From the NCBI RefSeq assembly GCF_003207795.1, contig NZ_NIRT01000012.1, positions 38,278-102,277 of the forward strand: a DNA stretch of 64,000 nt, in the 5' to 3' direction. Below the pieces are notes generated by a model, which was given only the letters and a program-made list of their open reading frames with translations, searched no databases and was not told the DNA's origin. The position numbers were made by a program, and so were the translations under genes. Numbering within the stretch: position 1 is the first letter of the stretch; each line of letters opens with the position of its first letter. Positions 51,546-61,070 of the stretch are shown here, one piece after another. The DNA is from Komagataeibacter nataicola (GTDB lineage: Bacteria > Pseudomonadota > Alphaproteobacteria > Acetobacterales > Acetobacteraceae).

Positions 51546-52619
51546 CTAGCTTCCCGCCTGCCCCCTGTGGCGCAGCAGGTGATCGGCCAGTACGCAGGCC
51601 ATCATCGCCTCGCCTACCGGCACGGCGCGGATGCCAACGCAGGGGTCATGCCGCCCTTTTGTCATCACGTCCACATTCTCCCCTTCCCGCGTGACGGAAG
51701 GAACAGGTGTCAGAATCGAACTCGTGGGCTTGACCGCAAACCGGGCCACCAGCGGCTGGCCGGTTGAAATACCGCCCAGCACCCCGCCTGCATGGTTGGA
51801 GGCGAAGCGGAGCTGGCCATTTTCCATGCGCATGGGGTCGGCATTTTCCTCGCCCGTCAGGCTGGCTGCGGCAAATCCCTCGCCAATTTCCACGCCCTTG
51901 ACGGCGTTGATGCTCATCAGCGCCATGGCAAGGTCTGAATCAAGCTTGCCATAGATTGGTGCGCCGAGGCCCGCAGGCACGCCCTCGGCCACCACCTCGA
52001 TTACCGCACCGATGGACGACCCCTTCTTGCGGATATCCGCAAGATACGCCTCCCATACCGGCAGCGCCTGCGGGTCGGGGCAGAACAGCGGGTTGGTATT
52101 CACCTGAGCCCAGTCCAGCCGCGCGCGGTCGATACCGTGCGGGCCGACCTGCACCATGGCGCCCCGAATATGCACGCCTGCGCCAAGCACCTTGCGCGCC
52201 ACGGCACCGGCGGCCACGCGCATGGCCGTCTCGCGCGCCGAGGAACGGCCACCGCCACGATAGTCGCGGATGCCGTATTTGGTGTCATACGCCACATCGG
52301 CATGGCCGGGCCGGTAGCGGGTGGCGATATCGCCATAATCACGCGAGCGCTGGTCGGTATTGCGGATCATCAGCGAGATGGGAGTGCCGGTTGTCTGCCC
52401 CTCGAACACGCCGGACAGGATCTCGACCTGATCGGCCTCCTGGCGCTGGGTGGTGAATTTGGACTGCCCGGGCCTGCGACGGTCCAGCCAGGGCTGGATA
52501 TCGCCTACATCCAGCGGAATGCGCGGCGGGCAGCCATCAATCACGCAGCCAATGGCGGGGCCATGGCTTTCACCCCACGTGGTGACACGGAACATGTGGC
52601 CGAAAGTATTGTACGACAT
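51546..52619 (-). CDS. aroC: Chorismate synthase
   Basis: The 357-residue enzyme makes chorismate from EPSP using reduced FMN. Signatures are [46 protein letters not shown] (by position about 104-132) and the C-terminal KPTSSI. It is 19 bp downstream of fabI on the same strand, so aroC is probably translated from a fabI-aroC transcript. Confidence 0.96.
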   Translation of the reverse strand: MSYNTFGHMFRVTTWGESHGPAIGCVIDGCPPRIPLDVGDIQPWLDRRRPGQSKFTTQRQEADQVEILSGVFEGQTTGTPISLMIRNTDQRSRDYGDIATRYRPGHADVAYDTKYGIRDYRGGGRSSARETAMRVAAGAVARKVLGAGVHIRGAMVQVGPHGIDRARLDWAQVNTNPLFCPDPQALPVWEAYLADIRKKGSSIGAVIEVVAEGVPAGLGAPIYGKLDSDLAMALMSINAVKGVEIGEGFAAASLTGEENADPMRMENGQLRFASNHAGGVLGGISTGQPLVARFAVKPTSSILTPVPSVTREGENVDVMTKGRHDPCVGIRAVPVGEAMMACVLADHLLRHRGQAGS

Positions 52620-52638
52620 GAGGGCAGACTTCCCGCGA

Positions 52639-53478
52639 TCAGTTGCCCGCGACCGTAATGTCCGGCGCGGTGGGGTTCTTCATGCCGACAATGTGGTAGC
52701 CGGAATCAACATGGTGGATCTCGCCCGTCACGCCGCCCGAGAGGTCGGACAGCATGTACAGCCCTGCCCCGCCCACTTCCTCAAGCGACACGTTGCGCTC
52801 GAGCGGGGAGTTGTACTGGTTCCACTTCAGGATGTAGCGGAAATCGCCGATGCCATTGGCCGCGAGCGTCATGACCGGGCCTGCCGAGATGCCGTTGACA
52901 CGGATGCCATCACCACCAAGGTCAACCGCCATGTAGCGCACCGAGGCCTCGAGCGCCGCCTTGGCCACACCCATCACGTTGTAATGCGGCATGACCCGCT
53001 CGGCGCCCAGATAGGTGAGCGTGAGCAGCGAGCCATTCGGGTTCATGATGGCGGCGGCGCGGCGGGCGACGGCGGTGAAGGAATAGCACGAGATATCCAT
53101 CGCCTTGAGGAAGGCGTCACGCGGGGTGTCGACATAGCGCCCGCGCAGGAACTGCTTGTCCGCCCAGCCAATGGCGTGAACGAGGAAGTCGATCTTGCCC
53201 CATTCCTTCTCGATGGCGGCAAAGGTTTCATCCATTGCGGCGTCATCGGTCACGTCGCACGGCAGCACCAGCGTCGAGCCCACGGTCTCGGCCAGCGGGC
53301 GCACGCGCTTGCCCAGCGCCTCGCCCTGATAGGTAAAGGCCAGTTCGCCCCCCTGCTCGGCCACGGCGCGCGCGATGCCCCAGGCAATGGAGCGGTCATT
53401 CGCAACACCCATGACAAGGCCCCGCTTGCCTTTCATCAATGAACCCTTGATGGCGATTTTGGGCGCGCCGTCTGACAT
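52639..53478 (-). CDS. fabI: Enoyl-[acyl-carrier-protein] reductase (NADH)
   Basis: The 279-residue short-chain dehydrogenase-type enzyme completes each fatty-acid elongation round. It has [20 protein letters not shown] for NADH binding and the catalytic Tyr156, Tyr166 and Lys173 (equivalent to E. coli 146, 156, 163), with [10 protein letters not shown] afterwards. AAGGA lies 7 bases before the start at 53478; longer open sequence upstream is AT-rich promoter DNA. On the minus strand TTACCG-N16-TACAAT (53597-53569) is a possible promoter. Confidence 0.95.
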   Translation of the reverse strand: MSDGAPKIAIKGSLMKGKRGLVMGVANDRSIAWGIARAVAEQGGELAFTYQGEALGKRVRPLAETVGSTLVLPCDVTDDAAMDETFAAIEKEWGKIDFLVHAIGWADKQFLRGRYVDTPRDAFLKAMDISCYSFTAVARRAAAIMNPNGSLLTLTYLGAERVMPHYNVMGVAKAALEASVRYMAVDLGGDGIRVNGISAGPVMTLAANGIGDFRYILKWNQYNSPLERNVSLEEVGGAGLYMLSDLSGGVTGEIHHVDSGYHIVGMKNPTAPDITVAGN

Positions 53479-53561
53479 GCTGCTATCCTTAAACTGGTAA
53501 ATGACGGATGAAATTTCGGCCTCGTGGTTGCACAAGCTGCCGTTTCGGACAAGATGCCGAA

Positions 53562-53570
53562 TGCTATAAT
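53562..53570 (+). promoter_or_regulatory. Extended -10 promoter element for pdxH
   Basis: TGCTATAAT is a perfect -10 with the TG extension, about 106 bp upstream of the pdxH start. No good -35 is visible, which the extended -10 can offset. It overlaps the candidate fabI promoter on the other strand. Confidence 0.5.
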
Positions 53571-53675
53571 TGTAGCTAATATTTGTCACACGGTAACTTA
53601 CCTTATGTTTCCATATGTTTCGCATCCTGTCGCCCGGCCGGGCGGTGCGCGCGGAACACCCAGCGGACGGAGCCC

Positions 53676-54281
53676 ATGACCTCTCCCCTGATCGACCTTG
53701 CCGCCGACCCGTTTGACCTGTTTACGGCCTGGATGGCAGATGCCACGGCCCATGAACCCAACGACCCCAACGCCATGGCGCTGGCCACCGCCACGGCCGA
53801 AGGGCGGCCCTCGGTGCGGATGATCCTGCTCAAGGGCGCTGACCGGCGGGGGTTCGTGTTCTATACCAACCTCAACAGCCGCAAGGCTGCCGAGCTGAAG
53901 GCCAACCCGCACGCCGCCCTGCTGTTTCACTGGAAAAGCATCCGCCGCCAGATCCGCATCGAAGGGCCGGTCGAGCCCGTTACTCCTGCCGAGGCCGATG
54001 CCTATTTCGCCAGCCGCAGCCGGGTGTCGCGGCTCGGGGCCATTGCCTCGAACCAGTCGCACCCGCTAGCGGACCGCGCCGTGTTTGAAAAAGCGGTGGC
54101 GGACCTCGAGGCCCGCTACCCGGACCCAGATGCCGTCATTCCGCGCCCTGCCAACTGGAGCGGCTTCCGCCTCGTGCCCCAGCACTTTGAATTCTGGCAG
54201 GACCGTCCCTACCGCCTGCATGACCGCGCCGTGTGGGAGCGCACGCCAGACGGATGGCGGACCGAACGCCTTTATCCCTGA
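53676..54281 (+). CDS. pdxH: Pyridoxamine 5'-phosphate oxidase
   Basis: The 201-residue FMN enzyme oxidises PNP and PMP to PLP. It has [45 protein letters not shown], the [14 protein letters not shown] loop, and the C-terminal [12 protein letters not shown] and RLYP. GGAG lies 5 bases before ATG 53676. PLP is required by BioA, BioF and GlyA encoded in this window. Confidence 0.95.
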   Translation: MTSPLIDLAADPFDLFTAWMADATAHEPNDPNAMALATATAEGRPSVRMILLKGADRRGFVFYTNLNSRKAAELKANPHAALLFHWKSIRRQIRIEGPVEPVTPAEADAYFASRSRVSRLGAIASNQSHPLADRAVFEKAVADLEARYPDPDAVIPRPANWSGFRLVPQHFEFWQDRPYRLHDRAVWERTPDGWRTERLYP

Positions 54282-54299
54282 GGGCAGAACTTAATGCCA

Positions 54300-54373
54300 C
54301 CTGATCCGTTTTGCCCGGTAACGGGTGCCTGCAACGCTACCCATGCGGATACCCGGGAAACGGATCAGGAGGG
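54300..54373 (+). promoter_or_regulatory. Leader stem that includes the ribosome-binding site of the universal stress protein gene
   Basis: CCTGATCCGTTT (54300-54311) is perfectly complementary to AAACGGATCAGG (54358-54369), and after a 2-nt bulge CCCGG (54314-54318) pairs with CCGGG (54353-54357), giving about 17 bp. The downstream arm runs into the Shine-Dalgarno AGGAGGG (54367-54373), so its first three bases are in the stem. The 34-nt interior can form a further small hairpin. Translational control is an inference. Confidence 0.55.
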
Positions 54374-54381
54374 CCAATCAG

Positions 54382-55263
54382 ATGTGTGTGCGTAGGATAT
54401 TGCTGCCGCTTGGTGGCGCAAGCCACGCGCAGAGTGCGCTGCATGTAGGTGGCGTGATCGCGCGCATGTTCGATGCCCATCTCGCCGTGCTGCATGTCGG
54501 CACCGACATGCAGGAAGTCGGCCCCCTGGTGGGTGAAGGCATGTCCGGCGTGATGGTGCAGGACATGATTGCCACCGCGATGAAGGAAAGCGCAGAACGC
54601 CTGCATGAGGTGCGTGGCCTGTTCGACGCCTTTACGCGCCGCGAGCACATTCCTGTCGTGGCGGTGGATTCTCCGCTTTCGCCGGGCGGCATGCATGCGC
54701 TTTCGGCCAGTTTCATCGCCCATAGCGGGCATACGCGCAGCGTGGTGTCGTTTCAGGCGCGGCTGTCCGATATCGTGGTGCTGCGCCAGCCCAACCCGGA
54801 AGGAGATGTCTCCTCATCCGAGACCCTGCACGCCATCCTGTTTGAAAGCGGGCGCGGGGTCATCATTGCGCCACCTGTCGCGCCCCCCACCGTAGGCAAG
54901 CGCATCTGCATCGGCTGGAATGGCACGTCAGAGGCGGCATCGGCCATCCATCACGCCCTGCCCCTGCTGCGCCGGGCGGAGGCGGTGTGCATCCTCTACA
55001 GCCCCGCCTACCAGCGCCCGGGGCCGGAGGCGCGGCATGTGCGCTCTTTCCTCTCGCTGCATGGCATCGAAGCCAATATTCACGAATTCGGGAGTGATAC
55101 ACGCCCCGTTGGCGAGGACATGCTTGCCGCAGCCCATGATTTCAATGCAGACATGCTGGTTATGGGGGCATATTCCCACTCTCGCCTGCGGCAGATGATC
55201 CTCGGCGGCGTGACGCGCCATATGCTTGAAAACAGTGATATCGTAGTGCTCATGAGCCGTTAG
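54382..55263 (+). CDS. Universal stress protein, two Usp domains
   Basis: The 293-residue protein contains two tandem Usp folds. The first starts RRILLPLGGASHAQSALHV (residues about 4-140) and the second KRICIGWNGTSEAASAIHHAL (about 173-293), ending with the ATP-binding pattern GAYSHSRLRQMILGGVTRHML. Only the second carries a recognisable G-x2-G-x9-G-like motif, so the first may be a structural partner. A strong AGGAGGG precedes ATG 54382 by 8 bases but lies next to a long leader stem. Usp proteins accumulate under starvation, acid or oxidative stress; the exact role is unknown. Confidence 0.87.
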   Translation: MCVRRILLPLGGASHAQSALHVGGVIARMFDAHLAVLHVGTDMQEVGPLVGEGMSGVMVQDMIATAMKESAERLHEVRGLFDAFTRREHIPVVAVDSPLSPGGMHALSASFIAHSGHTRSVVSFQARLSDIVVLRQPNPEGDVSSSETLHAILFESGRGVIIAPPVAPPTVGKRICIGWNGTSEAASAIHHALPLLRRAEAVCILYSPAYQRPGPEARHVRSFLSLHGIEANIHEFGSDTRPVGEDMLAAAHDFNADMLVMGAYSHSRLRQMILGGVTRHMLENSDIVVLMSR

Positions 55264-55352
55264 CCGCCGTGCGGCGCCCCTTGCTGCTGCCCTGCCGGGG
55301 GACATATATGAATACGCATCAGAATATGTATAAATCATGCCTTTCCCTTGAT

Positions 55353-55409
55353 TTTACACTCCACCAAGAGTAGGTGTGGCGTGAAAAGAACGCCATAACC
55401 TAGTGTAAA
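55353..55409 (+). promoter_or_regulatory. Nested inverted repeats upstream of cysH
   Basis: TTTACACT (55353-55360) is complementary to AGTGTAAA (55402-55409), and inside lies TGGCGT (55377-55382) with ACGCCA (55390-55395). The outer arm ends 18 bp before the cysH start. TTGATT at 55348 is a possible -35. It may be an operator for a sulfur regulator or a structured leader. Confidence 0.45.
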
Positions 55410-55427
55410 TCGGGTGCGGGGAAGATT

Positions 55428-56132
55428 ATGCGTATCGATGCGGATATTGTGGCTGAACTGAAGCAGGCGGGTGAAAACGCATCCGACGTGCTGCGTGTCG
55501 CCCTGACGCGGCTGCGCGGCCGGATTGCGGTGGTGTCGTCCTTCGGGGCGGAATCGGCTGTGATGCTGGCCCTTGCGGCTGAAATCGATCCTGCCGTGCC
55601 GGTCCTGTTCCTTGAAACGGGGCAGCACTTCCCCGAGACACTGGCCTACCGCCAGGAACTTGCCCGCGTGCTGGGCCTGAGTGACGTGCGCGACCTGCAC
55701 CCCAACCCCGCACAGCTTGAAAAGCGCGACCCGACAGCCGAACTGTGGGCCTTCGACCCTGATGCCTGCTGTGCACTGCGCAAGGTCGAGCCGCTTGATG
55801 AAGCCATGATCCCGTTCGATGCGTGGATTACGGGGCGCAAGCGCACGCAGGCGGCCACCCGGCAGGGCCTGCCCGTGGTCGAGGATGCGCCGGGTGGCAA
55901 GATCAAGCTCAATCCGCTCATTGCCTGGACGCCGCGTGAACTTGATGCCGAGATCACGCGGCGCAACCTGCCGCGCCACCCGCTTACGCTGCGTGGCTAC
56001 CCTTCCATCGGGTGTGCGCCATGCACGCGCCCCGTGGCCGAGGGGGCCGACCCGCGTGAAGGCCGCTGGGCTGGAAAAGCCAAGACCGAATGCGGCATAC
56101 ACATGCGCAAGCCTGCCAGGCAGGGCACATGA
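55428..56132 (+). CDS. cysH: Adenylyl-sulfate (APS) reductase, [4Fe-4S] type
   Basis: The 234-residue protein is a PP-loop reductase with SSFGAESAVML. Two cysteine pairs, Cys114-Cys115 (CCALRKVEPL) and Cys196/Cys199 (CAPCTRP), are the [4Fe-4S] signature of APS reductases, and the catalytic Cys222 lies in ECGIH. It therefore likely reduces APS directly to sulfite with thioredoxin, rather than PAPS. It is the first gene of the sulfate assimilation locus, 78 bp before cysD. Confidence 0.93.
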   Translation: MRIDADIVAELKQAGENASDVLRVALTRLRGRIAVVSSFGAESAVMLALAAEIDPAVPVLFLETGQHFPETLAYRQELARVLGLSDVRDLHPNPAQLEKRDPTAELWAFDPDACCALRKVEPLDEAMIPFDAWITGRKRTQAATRQGLPVVEDAPGGKIKLNPLIAWTPRELDAEITRRNLPRHPLTLRGYPSIGCAPCTRPVAEGADPREGRWAGKAKTECGIHMRKPARQGT

Positions 56133-56210
56133 TCCCCCTTTCCGCTTCCCCCGCGCCGGGGCAGCCGGTTTCCCCCGTTTTCTTTCCTGTTACGGAAGGT
56201 CTGTAATTCC

Positions 56211-57005
56211 ATGGACGATCTCGACCAACTCGAGGCCCAGAGCATCTTCATTCTGCGTGAAGCCTATCGCAAGCTGAAGCCACTGGCGATGCTGTGGTCG
56301 CTGGGCAAGGACTCAAACGTCATGCTCTGGCTGGCGCGCAAGGCCTTCCTCGGGCGCGTGCCATTTCCGGTCATGCATGTCGATACCGGCAAGAAATTCC
56401 CGGAAATGTACAAATTCCGCGATGAATACACCAAGAAGTGGAACCTGGAGCTGCTGCTCGGTGACTGCCCGCCGGTAGAGGAAATCGACCCCACCCTGCC
56501 GCCTGCCGCCCGTTCCGCCGCGCGCAAGACCGCGGGGCTCGCCGCAATGATCGACAAATACAAGCTGGCAGGCGTGATCGCGGGCATCCGGCGCGATGAA
56601 CAGGCTACCCGTGCGAAGGAGCGCGTGTTCAGCCCGCGTGGCTCGGGCCACAAATGGGATGTGCGCAACCAGCCCCCCGAATTCTGGGATCAGTACGCCA
56701 CCCCGCACGAGGCGGGCGTGCATGTGCGTGTTCACCCCCTGCTGTCATGGCGCGAGATCGACATCTGGCGCTACATCGAGCGTGAGGGCATTCCGCTGGT
56801 TGACCTGTATTTCTCCAAAGAAGGCAAGCGTTATCGCTCGCTGGGCGATCAGGACATTACCAGCCCGATCGAGAGCAATGCCTCGACCGTGGCCGAGGTG
56901 ATTGCCGAACTCGAAACCTCGCGCACATCCGAGCGCGCGGGCCGCGCCATGGACCATGAATCCGAGGATGCTTTCGAGCGCCTGCGCGTGGCCGGCTACC
57001 TCTGA
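56211..57005 (+). CDS. cysD: Sulfate adenylyltransferase subunit 2
   Basis: The 264-residue PP-loop subunit makes APS from sulfate and ATP together with CysN. It shows LWSLGKDSNVMLWLARKAF, HVDTGKKFPEMY, GIRRDEQATRAKER and the C-terminal SRTSERAGR-type sequence (TSRTSERAGRAMDHESEDAFE). GGAAGG lies before ATG 56211. cysNC follows after 24 bp. Confidence 0.95.
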   Translation: MDDLDQLEAQSIFILREAYRKLKPLAMLWSLGKDSNVMLWLARKAFLGRVPFPVMHVDTGKKFPEMYKFRDEYTKKWNLELLLGDCPPVEEIDPTLPPAARSAARKTAGLAAMIDKYKLAGVIAGIRRDEQATRAKERVFSPRGSGHKWDVRNQPPEFWDQYATPHEAGVHVRVHPLLSWREIDIWRYIEREGIPLVDLYFSKEGKRYRSLGDQDITSPIESNASTVAEVIAELETSRTSERAGRAMDHESEDAFERLRVAGYL

Positions 57006-57029
57006 GCGGACAGGACGGAGTTACAGACA

Positions 57030-58916
57030 ATGAATACAATCCCGACCCCTGCCCCGCAGGATGCCGCTACCCCGATCGTGATCGTGGGCCATGTCGACCA
57101 CGGCAAGTCCACGCTGATCGGTCGCCTGCTGTATGATACCGACAGCCTGCCCGAAGGGCGCGTGGCGCAGATCATCGAGTCCAGCAAAAAGCGCGGACTG
57201 ACGGTTGAATGGAGTTTCCTGCTCGACAGCCTGCAGATCGAGCGCGACCAGGGCGTGACCGTTGATTCCACGCGGATCCCCTTCAAGCTGGGCAAGCGCC
57301 AGTTCGTCATCGTCGATGCGCCGGGCCATCGCCAGTTCCTGCGCAACATGATTACGGGCGCGGCCGATGCCGAGGCCGCCGTGCTGGTGGTTGACGCCAA
57401 TGAGGGCGCGCAGGAGCAGACCCGCCGCCACGCCATGCTGCTGCGTCTGATCGGCATCCGGCATGTGATCGTGTTCATGAACAAGGTCGATATCTTCAAC
57501 TACGACCAGAAGAAGATCGAGGCCGCCGAGCGCGATATCACGGCCCTTCTGCACCAGCTTGAAATCGAGCCGACCGTGTTCGTGCCTGCATCCGCGCGCG
57601 AAGGCGACAACATGGCCTCGCGCTCGGACAAGATGCCGTGGTACAAGGGTCCGACCCTGACCGAAGCGCTGGCCGCCGTCCCTGCCCCTTCGTCACGCGC
57701 TGACCTGCCGCTGCGCCTGCCGGTGCAGGATGTCTACCGTTTTGACACCAAGCGCATCGTGGTGGGCCGCATCGAGCGCGGGCGCATCCGCGTGGGTGAT
57801 GAGGTGGTGATTGGCGTGCATGGCGCCAAGGCCCGCATCGCCAGCATCGAAAGCTGGCACACCGCCCCGCAGGTGGCCGCCGTTGCAGGCCAGTCCGTGG
57901 CCGTAACGCTTGAGCCGGACGTGATCCCCGACCGGGGCGATTTCCTGTTCCCCGCAGATCACGCGCCGCTGCGTGCAGCCCGCATCCGCACCCGCCTGTT
58001 CTGGCTGCGCCAGGAGCCGCTGCGTGTGGGCGAGAGCTTCAGGCTGCGCCTTGCCACGGCCGAGCATCAGGTCACGGTTGCTGCCATTGACTCGGTCGTG
58101 CGGCTGGAAGACCTGACCGAACACCCCGCCGAGGAAGTGCCGCCCGAAGGCTTTGCCGAGATTACGCTGGCCGTGTCGGAAACCATGCTGTTCGACCCGT
58201 TCGTGCCGGGCACGGCCGACGGGCGTGGCGTGCTGGTGGACCGCAACCAGCAGATCGTGGGTGGAGCGCCGCTGATCGGGGTGGCCGAGAGTGTTGCAGG
58301 CCGCAATGCCATCCACCCCACCGGCAGCGCCGTATCGCTGTGGGACCGCGCACAGGCCAAGGGGCACCGTGGTGGCGTGTTCTGGATGACCGGCCTGCCG
58401 GGTGCAGGCAAGAGCACGCTGGCGCGTGAGGCGGAAAACCGCCTGTTTGCCCGTGGCATTGACGTGTCGGTGCTCGATGGCGATACGCTACGCGCCGGGC
58501 TGTGCGCGGACCTTGGCTTCTCGGAAGCCGACCGGCGTGAAAACGTGCGCCGTGCTGCTGCCGTCGCCCGCATCCTGGCCGAAAGCGGACAGGTGGTGAT
58601 CGTGGCGCTGATCTCGCCCACCGTGGCCGACCGTGCGCTGGCGCAGCAGATCGTGGGCGAAGGTTTCCATGAAATCTTCATCGACACGCCGCAGGCCACC
58701 TGCGAGCAGCGCGACCCCAAGGGGCTGTATGCCGCTGCCCGCGCAGGCAAGATTGAAGGCTTTACCGGCGTGGATGCCCCTTACGAGGCACCGGAAAAGC
58801 CCGATCTGCGGGTCGGGACCACCGATGCCTCACGTGATGAGACAGCCGCCCGTCTGGCGGTCTACATCACGGATGCCATCCGTCTTGATGCGACGGCACA
58901 GCGCCAGACATCCTGA
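57030..58916 (+). CDS. cysNC: Fused sulfate adenylyltransferase subunit 1 / adenylylsulfate kinase
   Basis: The 628-residue protein joins CysN and CysC. The GTPase part starts with GHVDHGKST (20-28), has [12 protein letters not shown] and MNKVD, and the EF-Tu-like domains to about residue 435. The APS kinase part has P-loop GLPGAGKST (455-463), [17 protein letters not shown] and the LISPTVADR loop with the kinase's serine. CysN energises sulfate activation by GTP hydrolysis; CysC makes PAPS. GGAG lies before ATG 57030. Such fusions are frequent in alphaproteobacteria. Confidence 0.95.
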   Translation: MNTIPTPAPQDAATPIVIVGHVDHGKSTLIGRLLYDTDSLPEGRVAQIIESSKKRGLTVEWSFLLDSLQIERDQGVTVDSTRIPFKLGKRQFVIVDAPGHRQFLRNMITGAADAEAAVLVVDANEGAQEQTRRHAMLLRLIGIRHVIVFMNKVDIFNYDQKKIEAAERDITALLHQLEIEPTVFVPASAREGDNMASRSDKMPWYKGPTLTEALAAVPAPSSRADLPLRLPVQDVYRFDTKRIVVGRIERGRIRVGDEVVIGVHGAKARIASIESWHTAPQVAAVAGQSVAVTLEPDVIPDRGDFLFPADHAPLRAARIRTRLFWLRQEPLRVGESFRLRLATAEHQVTVAAIDSVVRLEDLTEHPAEEVPPEGFAEITLAVSETMLFDPFVPGTADGRGVLVDRNQQIVGGAPLIGVAESVAGRNAIHPTGSAVSLWDRAQAKGHRGGVFWMTGLPGAGKSTLAREAENRLFARGIDVSVLDGDTLRAGLCADLGFSEADRRENVRRAAAVARILAESGQVVIVALISPTVADRALAQQIVGEGFHEIFIDTPQATCEQRDPKGLYAAARAGKIEGFTGVDAPYEAPEKPDLRVGTTDASRDETAARLAVYITDAIRLDATAQRQTS

Positions 58917-58972
58917 TGAGTGCGACCGGCACGCCCTGTTGCAGGCATGCCGGTATTGCATTACCGGATTGG

Positions 58973-59011
58973 AAAAAAATGGGTGCGCGGGCATGGACCG
59001 CGCACCCATTT
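58973..59011 (-). terminator. Strong hairpin oriented as a minus-strand terminator
   Basis: AAATGGGTGCGCGG (58977-58990) and CCGCGCACCCATTT (58998-59011) form a perfect 14-bp stem with a 7-nt loop. Seven A's (58973-58979) precede it, so on the minus strand it ends in a T-run like an intrinsic terminator. On the plus strand no T-run follows, although both neighbouring genes are plus-strand. Confidence 0.7.
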
Positions 59012-59089
59012 ACAGCAGTTGAGGCAGTTACAGGCCCGTTGCCTGAAGGGATCAGTTCAGAAGTGGATGTCAGGAACAACCGCCGGGAC

Positions 59090-59392
59090 ATGACCGGCGC
59101 CAGCGTCATTACCGCCAACCGGCTGCTTGATGGCCGTATCGTGTGGCTTGCGCCGCAGGGCTGGTCGGAAGTGATCAGCCAGGCCCGCGTGTTTGACAAC
59201 GCAGCGGTGGAAGATGCCATAAAGCAGGCCAAGGTAGCGGCTGATGCAGGCACGGTGGTGGGCATCTATGGCGTGCAGCTTGACCCTGAGGCCACAAAGA
59301 TCACGCCCCTGACCGTGCGCGAGCGCATCCGTGCCTTCGGGCCTACCGTGCACCCTGATTTCGCCCCCGTGGAGACGCCCCATGTCCACTGA
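59090..59392 (+). CDS. DUF2849 domain-containing protein
   Basis: The 100-residue protein matches DUF2849 (VITANRLLDGRIVWLAPQGW; a final HPDFAPVE), a small alphaproteobacterial family found next to sulfite/nitrite reductase genes. The function is unknown; the location suggests a role in sulfite reduction. ATG 59090 begins at the family's usual N-terminus but has no clear ribosome-binding site; a GTG at 59063 with GAAGGG upstream is an alternative adding nine residues. The stop overlaps the cysI start by 11 bp. Confidence 0.8.
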   Translation: MTGASVITANRLLDGRIVWLAPQGWSEVISQARVFDNAAVEDAIKQAKVAADAGTVVGIYGVQLDPEATKITPLTVRERIRAFGPTVHPDFAPVETPHVH

Positions 59393-61070
59393 CACCGCAA
59401 CCCAGCCGGTTGGCCGGTATGCCTATGACGAGGTTGACCGCACCTTCCTGTCGCAGCGCGTAGCCCAGTTTCGCGAGCAGGTGGGCCGCCGCGTGGCGGG
59501 TGACCTGAGCGAGGACGAATTCAAGCCCCTGCGCCTGATGAACGGCCTGTACCTGCAGTTGCATGCCTACATGCTGCGCGTGGCCGTGCCCTATGGCATG
59601 ATGGGTGCGGACCAGATGCGCGAACTCGCCCATATCGCCCGCACGTATGACCGCGATTACGGCCATTTCACCACGCGCCAGAACATCCAGTTCAACTGGA
59701 TACGGCTTGAGGATACGCCCGATATCCTCGAGCGCCTGGCAGGCGTTAACATGCATGCCATCCAGACCAGCGGCAACTGCATCCGCAACGTGACCTGCGA
59801 CGAGTTTGCCGGCGCCGCCGCCGATGAACTGCTCGACCCGCGCATCCACGCCGAGATCCTGCGGCAATGGTCCACGCTGCACCCGGAATTCTCGTTCCTG
59901 CCGCGCAAGTTCAAGATTGCCATCAGCGGCAGCCCGCATGACCGCGTGGCCGCACGCTTCCATGATATCGGGCTGGTCGCCCATCCCGGTCCGAATGGCA
60001 GGCCGGTGTTCGACGTGTTCGTAGGCGGCGGGCTTGGCCGCACACCCATCATTGGCGTGCACCTGTGCCATGACCTGCCCGAGGAAGACCTGCTGGCCTA
60101 CCTTGAGGCCGTGGTGCGCGTGTACAACGCCTATGGGCGGCGCGACAACATGTACAAGGCGCGAATCAAGATCCTGGTGCAGGCGCTGGGCGTGGAGCAG
60201 TTCCGCGAGAAGGTCGATGCCGAATTCGCCCAGATGAACCGCGCGGATTATCGGCTGGAACCCGCCATTGTGGAGGGCATTCGCGCACGCTTTGGCATTC
60301 CTGATCTGGATGCGCCGGCTGATGCGGCACAGAAGCTCGACTCTGACCGTAAGGCCGATGCCCGCTTTGACCGCTGGGTGCGCACCAACACCCATGCCCA
60401 CCGGCATGAAGGCTTCATCAGCGCGGTGGTGTCCATCAAGCCCGATGGTGGCATTCCCGGTGACGTAACCGCCGACCAGATGGACCTGATTGCTGATCTG
60501 GCCGATGAATTCTCGTTTGGCGAGATCCGCGTCACCCATATGCAGAATGTGGTGCTGGGCCATGTGCGCAAGGACCGCCTGCGCGACCTGTGGCTCAGGC
60601 TTGATGGTGCCGGGCTGGGCACGCCCAATATCGGGCTGGTGGGTGATATCATCGCCTGCCCCGGGCTGGATTACTGCGCGCTGGCCAATGCGCGCTCCAT
60701 CCCCATTGCGCAGAAGCTGAGCGCGCGCTTCGCCAACCCTGAGCTGCAGGAAAACATCGGCACCCTGCGGATCAACATCTCGGGCTGCATCAATGCCTGC
60801 GGCCACCATCATGCGGGTCATATCGGCATTCTGGGCGTGGACAAGCGCGGCGAGGAGTTCTTCCAGCTCACCCTTGGTGGCTCGGCTGAGAACGACGTGG
60901 CGATTGGCCAGATCATCGGCCCGGCGCTGCCGGAGGATGAAACGGTCGATGCCATTGCCCGACTGATCGACACCTATCTGGTGCTTCGCAATGAAGGCGA
61001 GGCGTTTATCGATACCTACCGGCGCCTTGGCGCCGCCAGCTTCAAGGATGCCGTCTATGCCCCTGCTTGA
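59382..61070 (+). CDS. cysI: Nitrite/sulfite reductase hemoprotein (CysI-type sulfite reductase)
   Basis: The 562-residue protein has two ferredoxin-like/sirohaem repeats: YGHFTTRQNIQFNWI with NCIRNVTCDEFAG in the first, and the sirohaem-[4Fe-4S] cysteines in CPGLDYC and CINACGHHHAGHIG near residues 430 and 470. It reduces sulfite to sulfide. No CysJ flavoprotein is encoded nearby, so ferredoxin is a probable electron donor. The flanking DUF2849 and DUF934 genes overlap it at both ends and are typical partners. A nitrite reductase function is less likely given cysD/cysNC/cysH upstream. Confidence 0.9.
   Translation: MSTDTATQPVGRYAYDEVDRTFLSQRVAQFREQVGRRVAGDLSEDEFKPLRLMNGLYLQLHAYMLRVAVPYGMMGADQMRELAHIARTYDRDYGHFTTRQNIQFNWIRLEDTPDILERLAGVNMHAIQTSGNCIRNVTCDEFAGAAADELLDPRIHAEILRQWSTLHPEFSFLPRKFKIAISGSPHDRVAARFHDIGLVAHPGPNGRPVFDVFVGGGLGRTPIIGVHLCHDLPEEDLLAYLEAVVRVYNAYGRRDNMYKARIKILVQALGVEQFREKVDAEFAQMNRADYRLEPAIVEGIRARFGIPDLDAPADAAQKLDSDRKADARFDRWVRTNTHAHRHEGFISAVVSIKPDGGIPGDVTADQMDLIADLADEFSFGEIRVTHMQNVVLGHVRKDRLRDLWLRLDGAGLGTPNIGLVGDIIACPGLDYCALANARSIPIAQKLSARFANPELQENIGTLRINISGCINACGHHHAGHIGILGVDKRGEEFFQLTLGGSAENDVAIGQIIGPALPEDETVDAIARLIDTYLVLRNEGEAFIDTYRRLGAASFKDAVYAPA

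Noticed and set aside
59343..60821. A 492-codon frame opposite cysI
   Set aside because: It is antisense to a conserved enzyme and has no domain; it shares the shadow composition.
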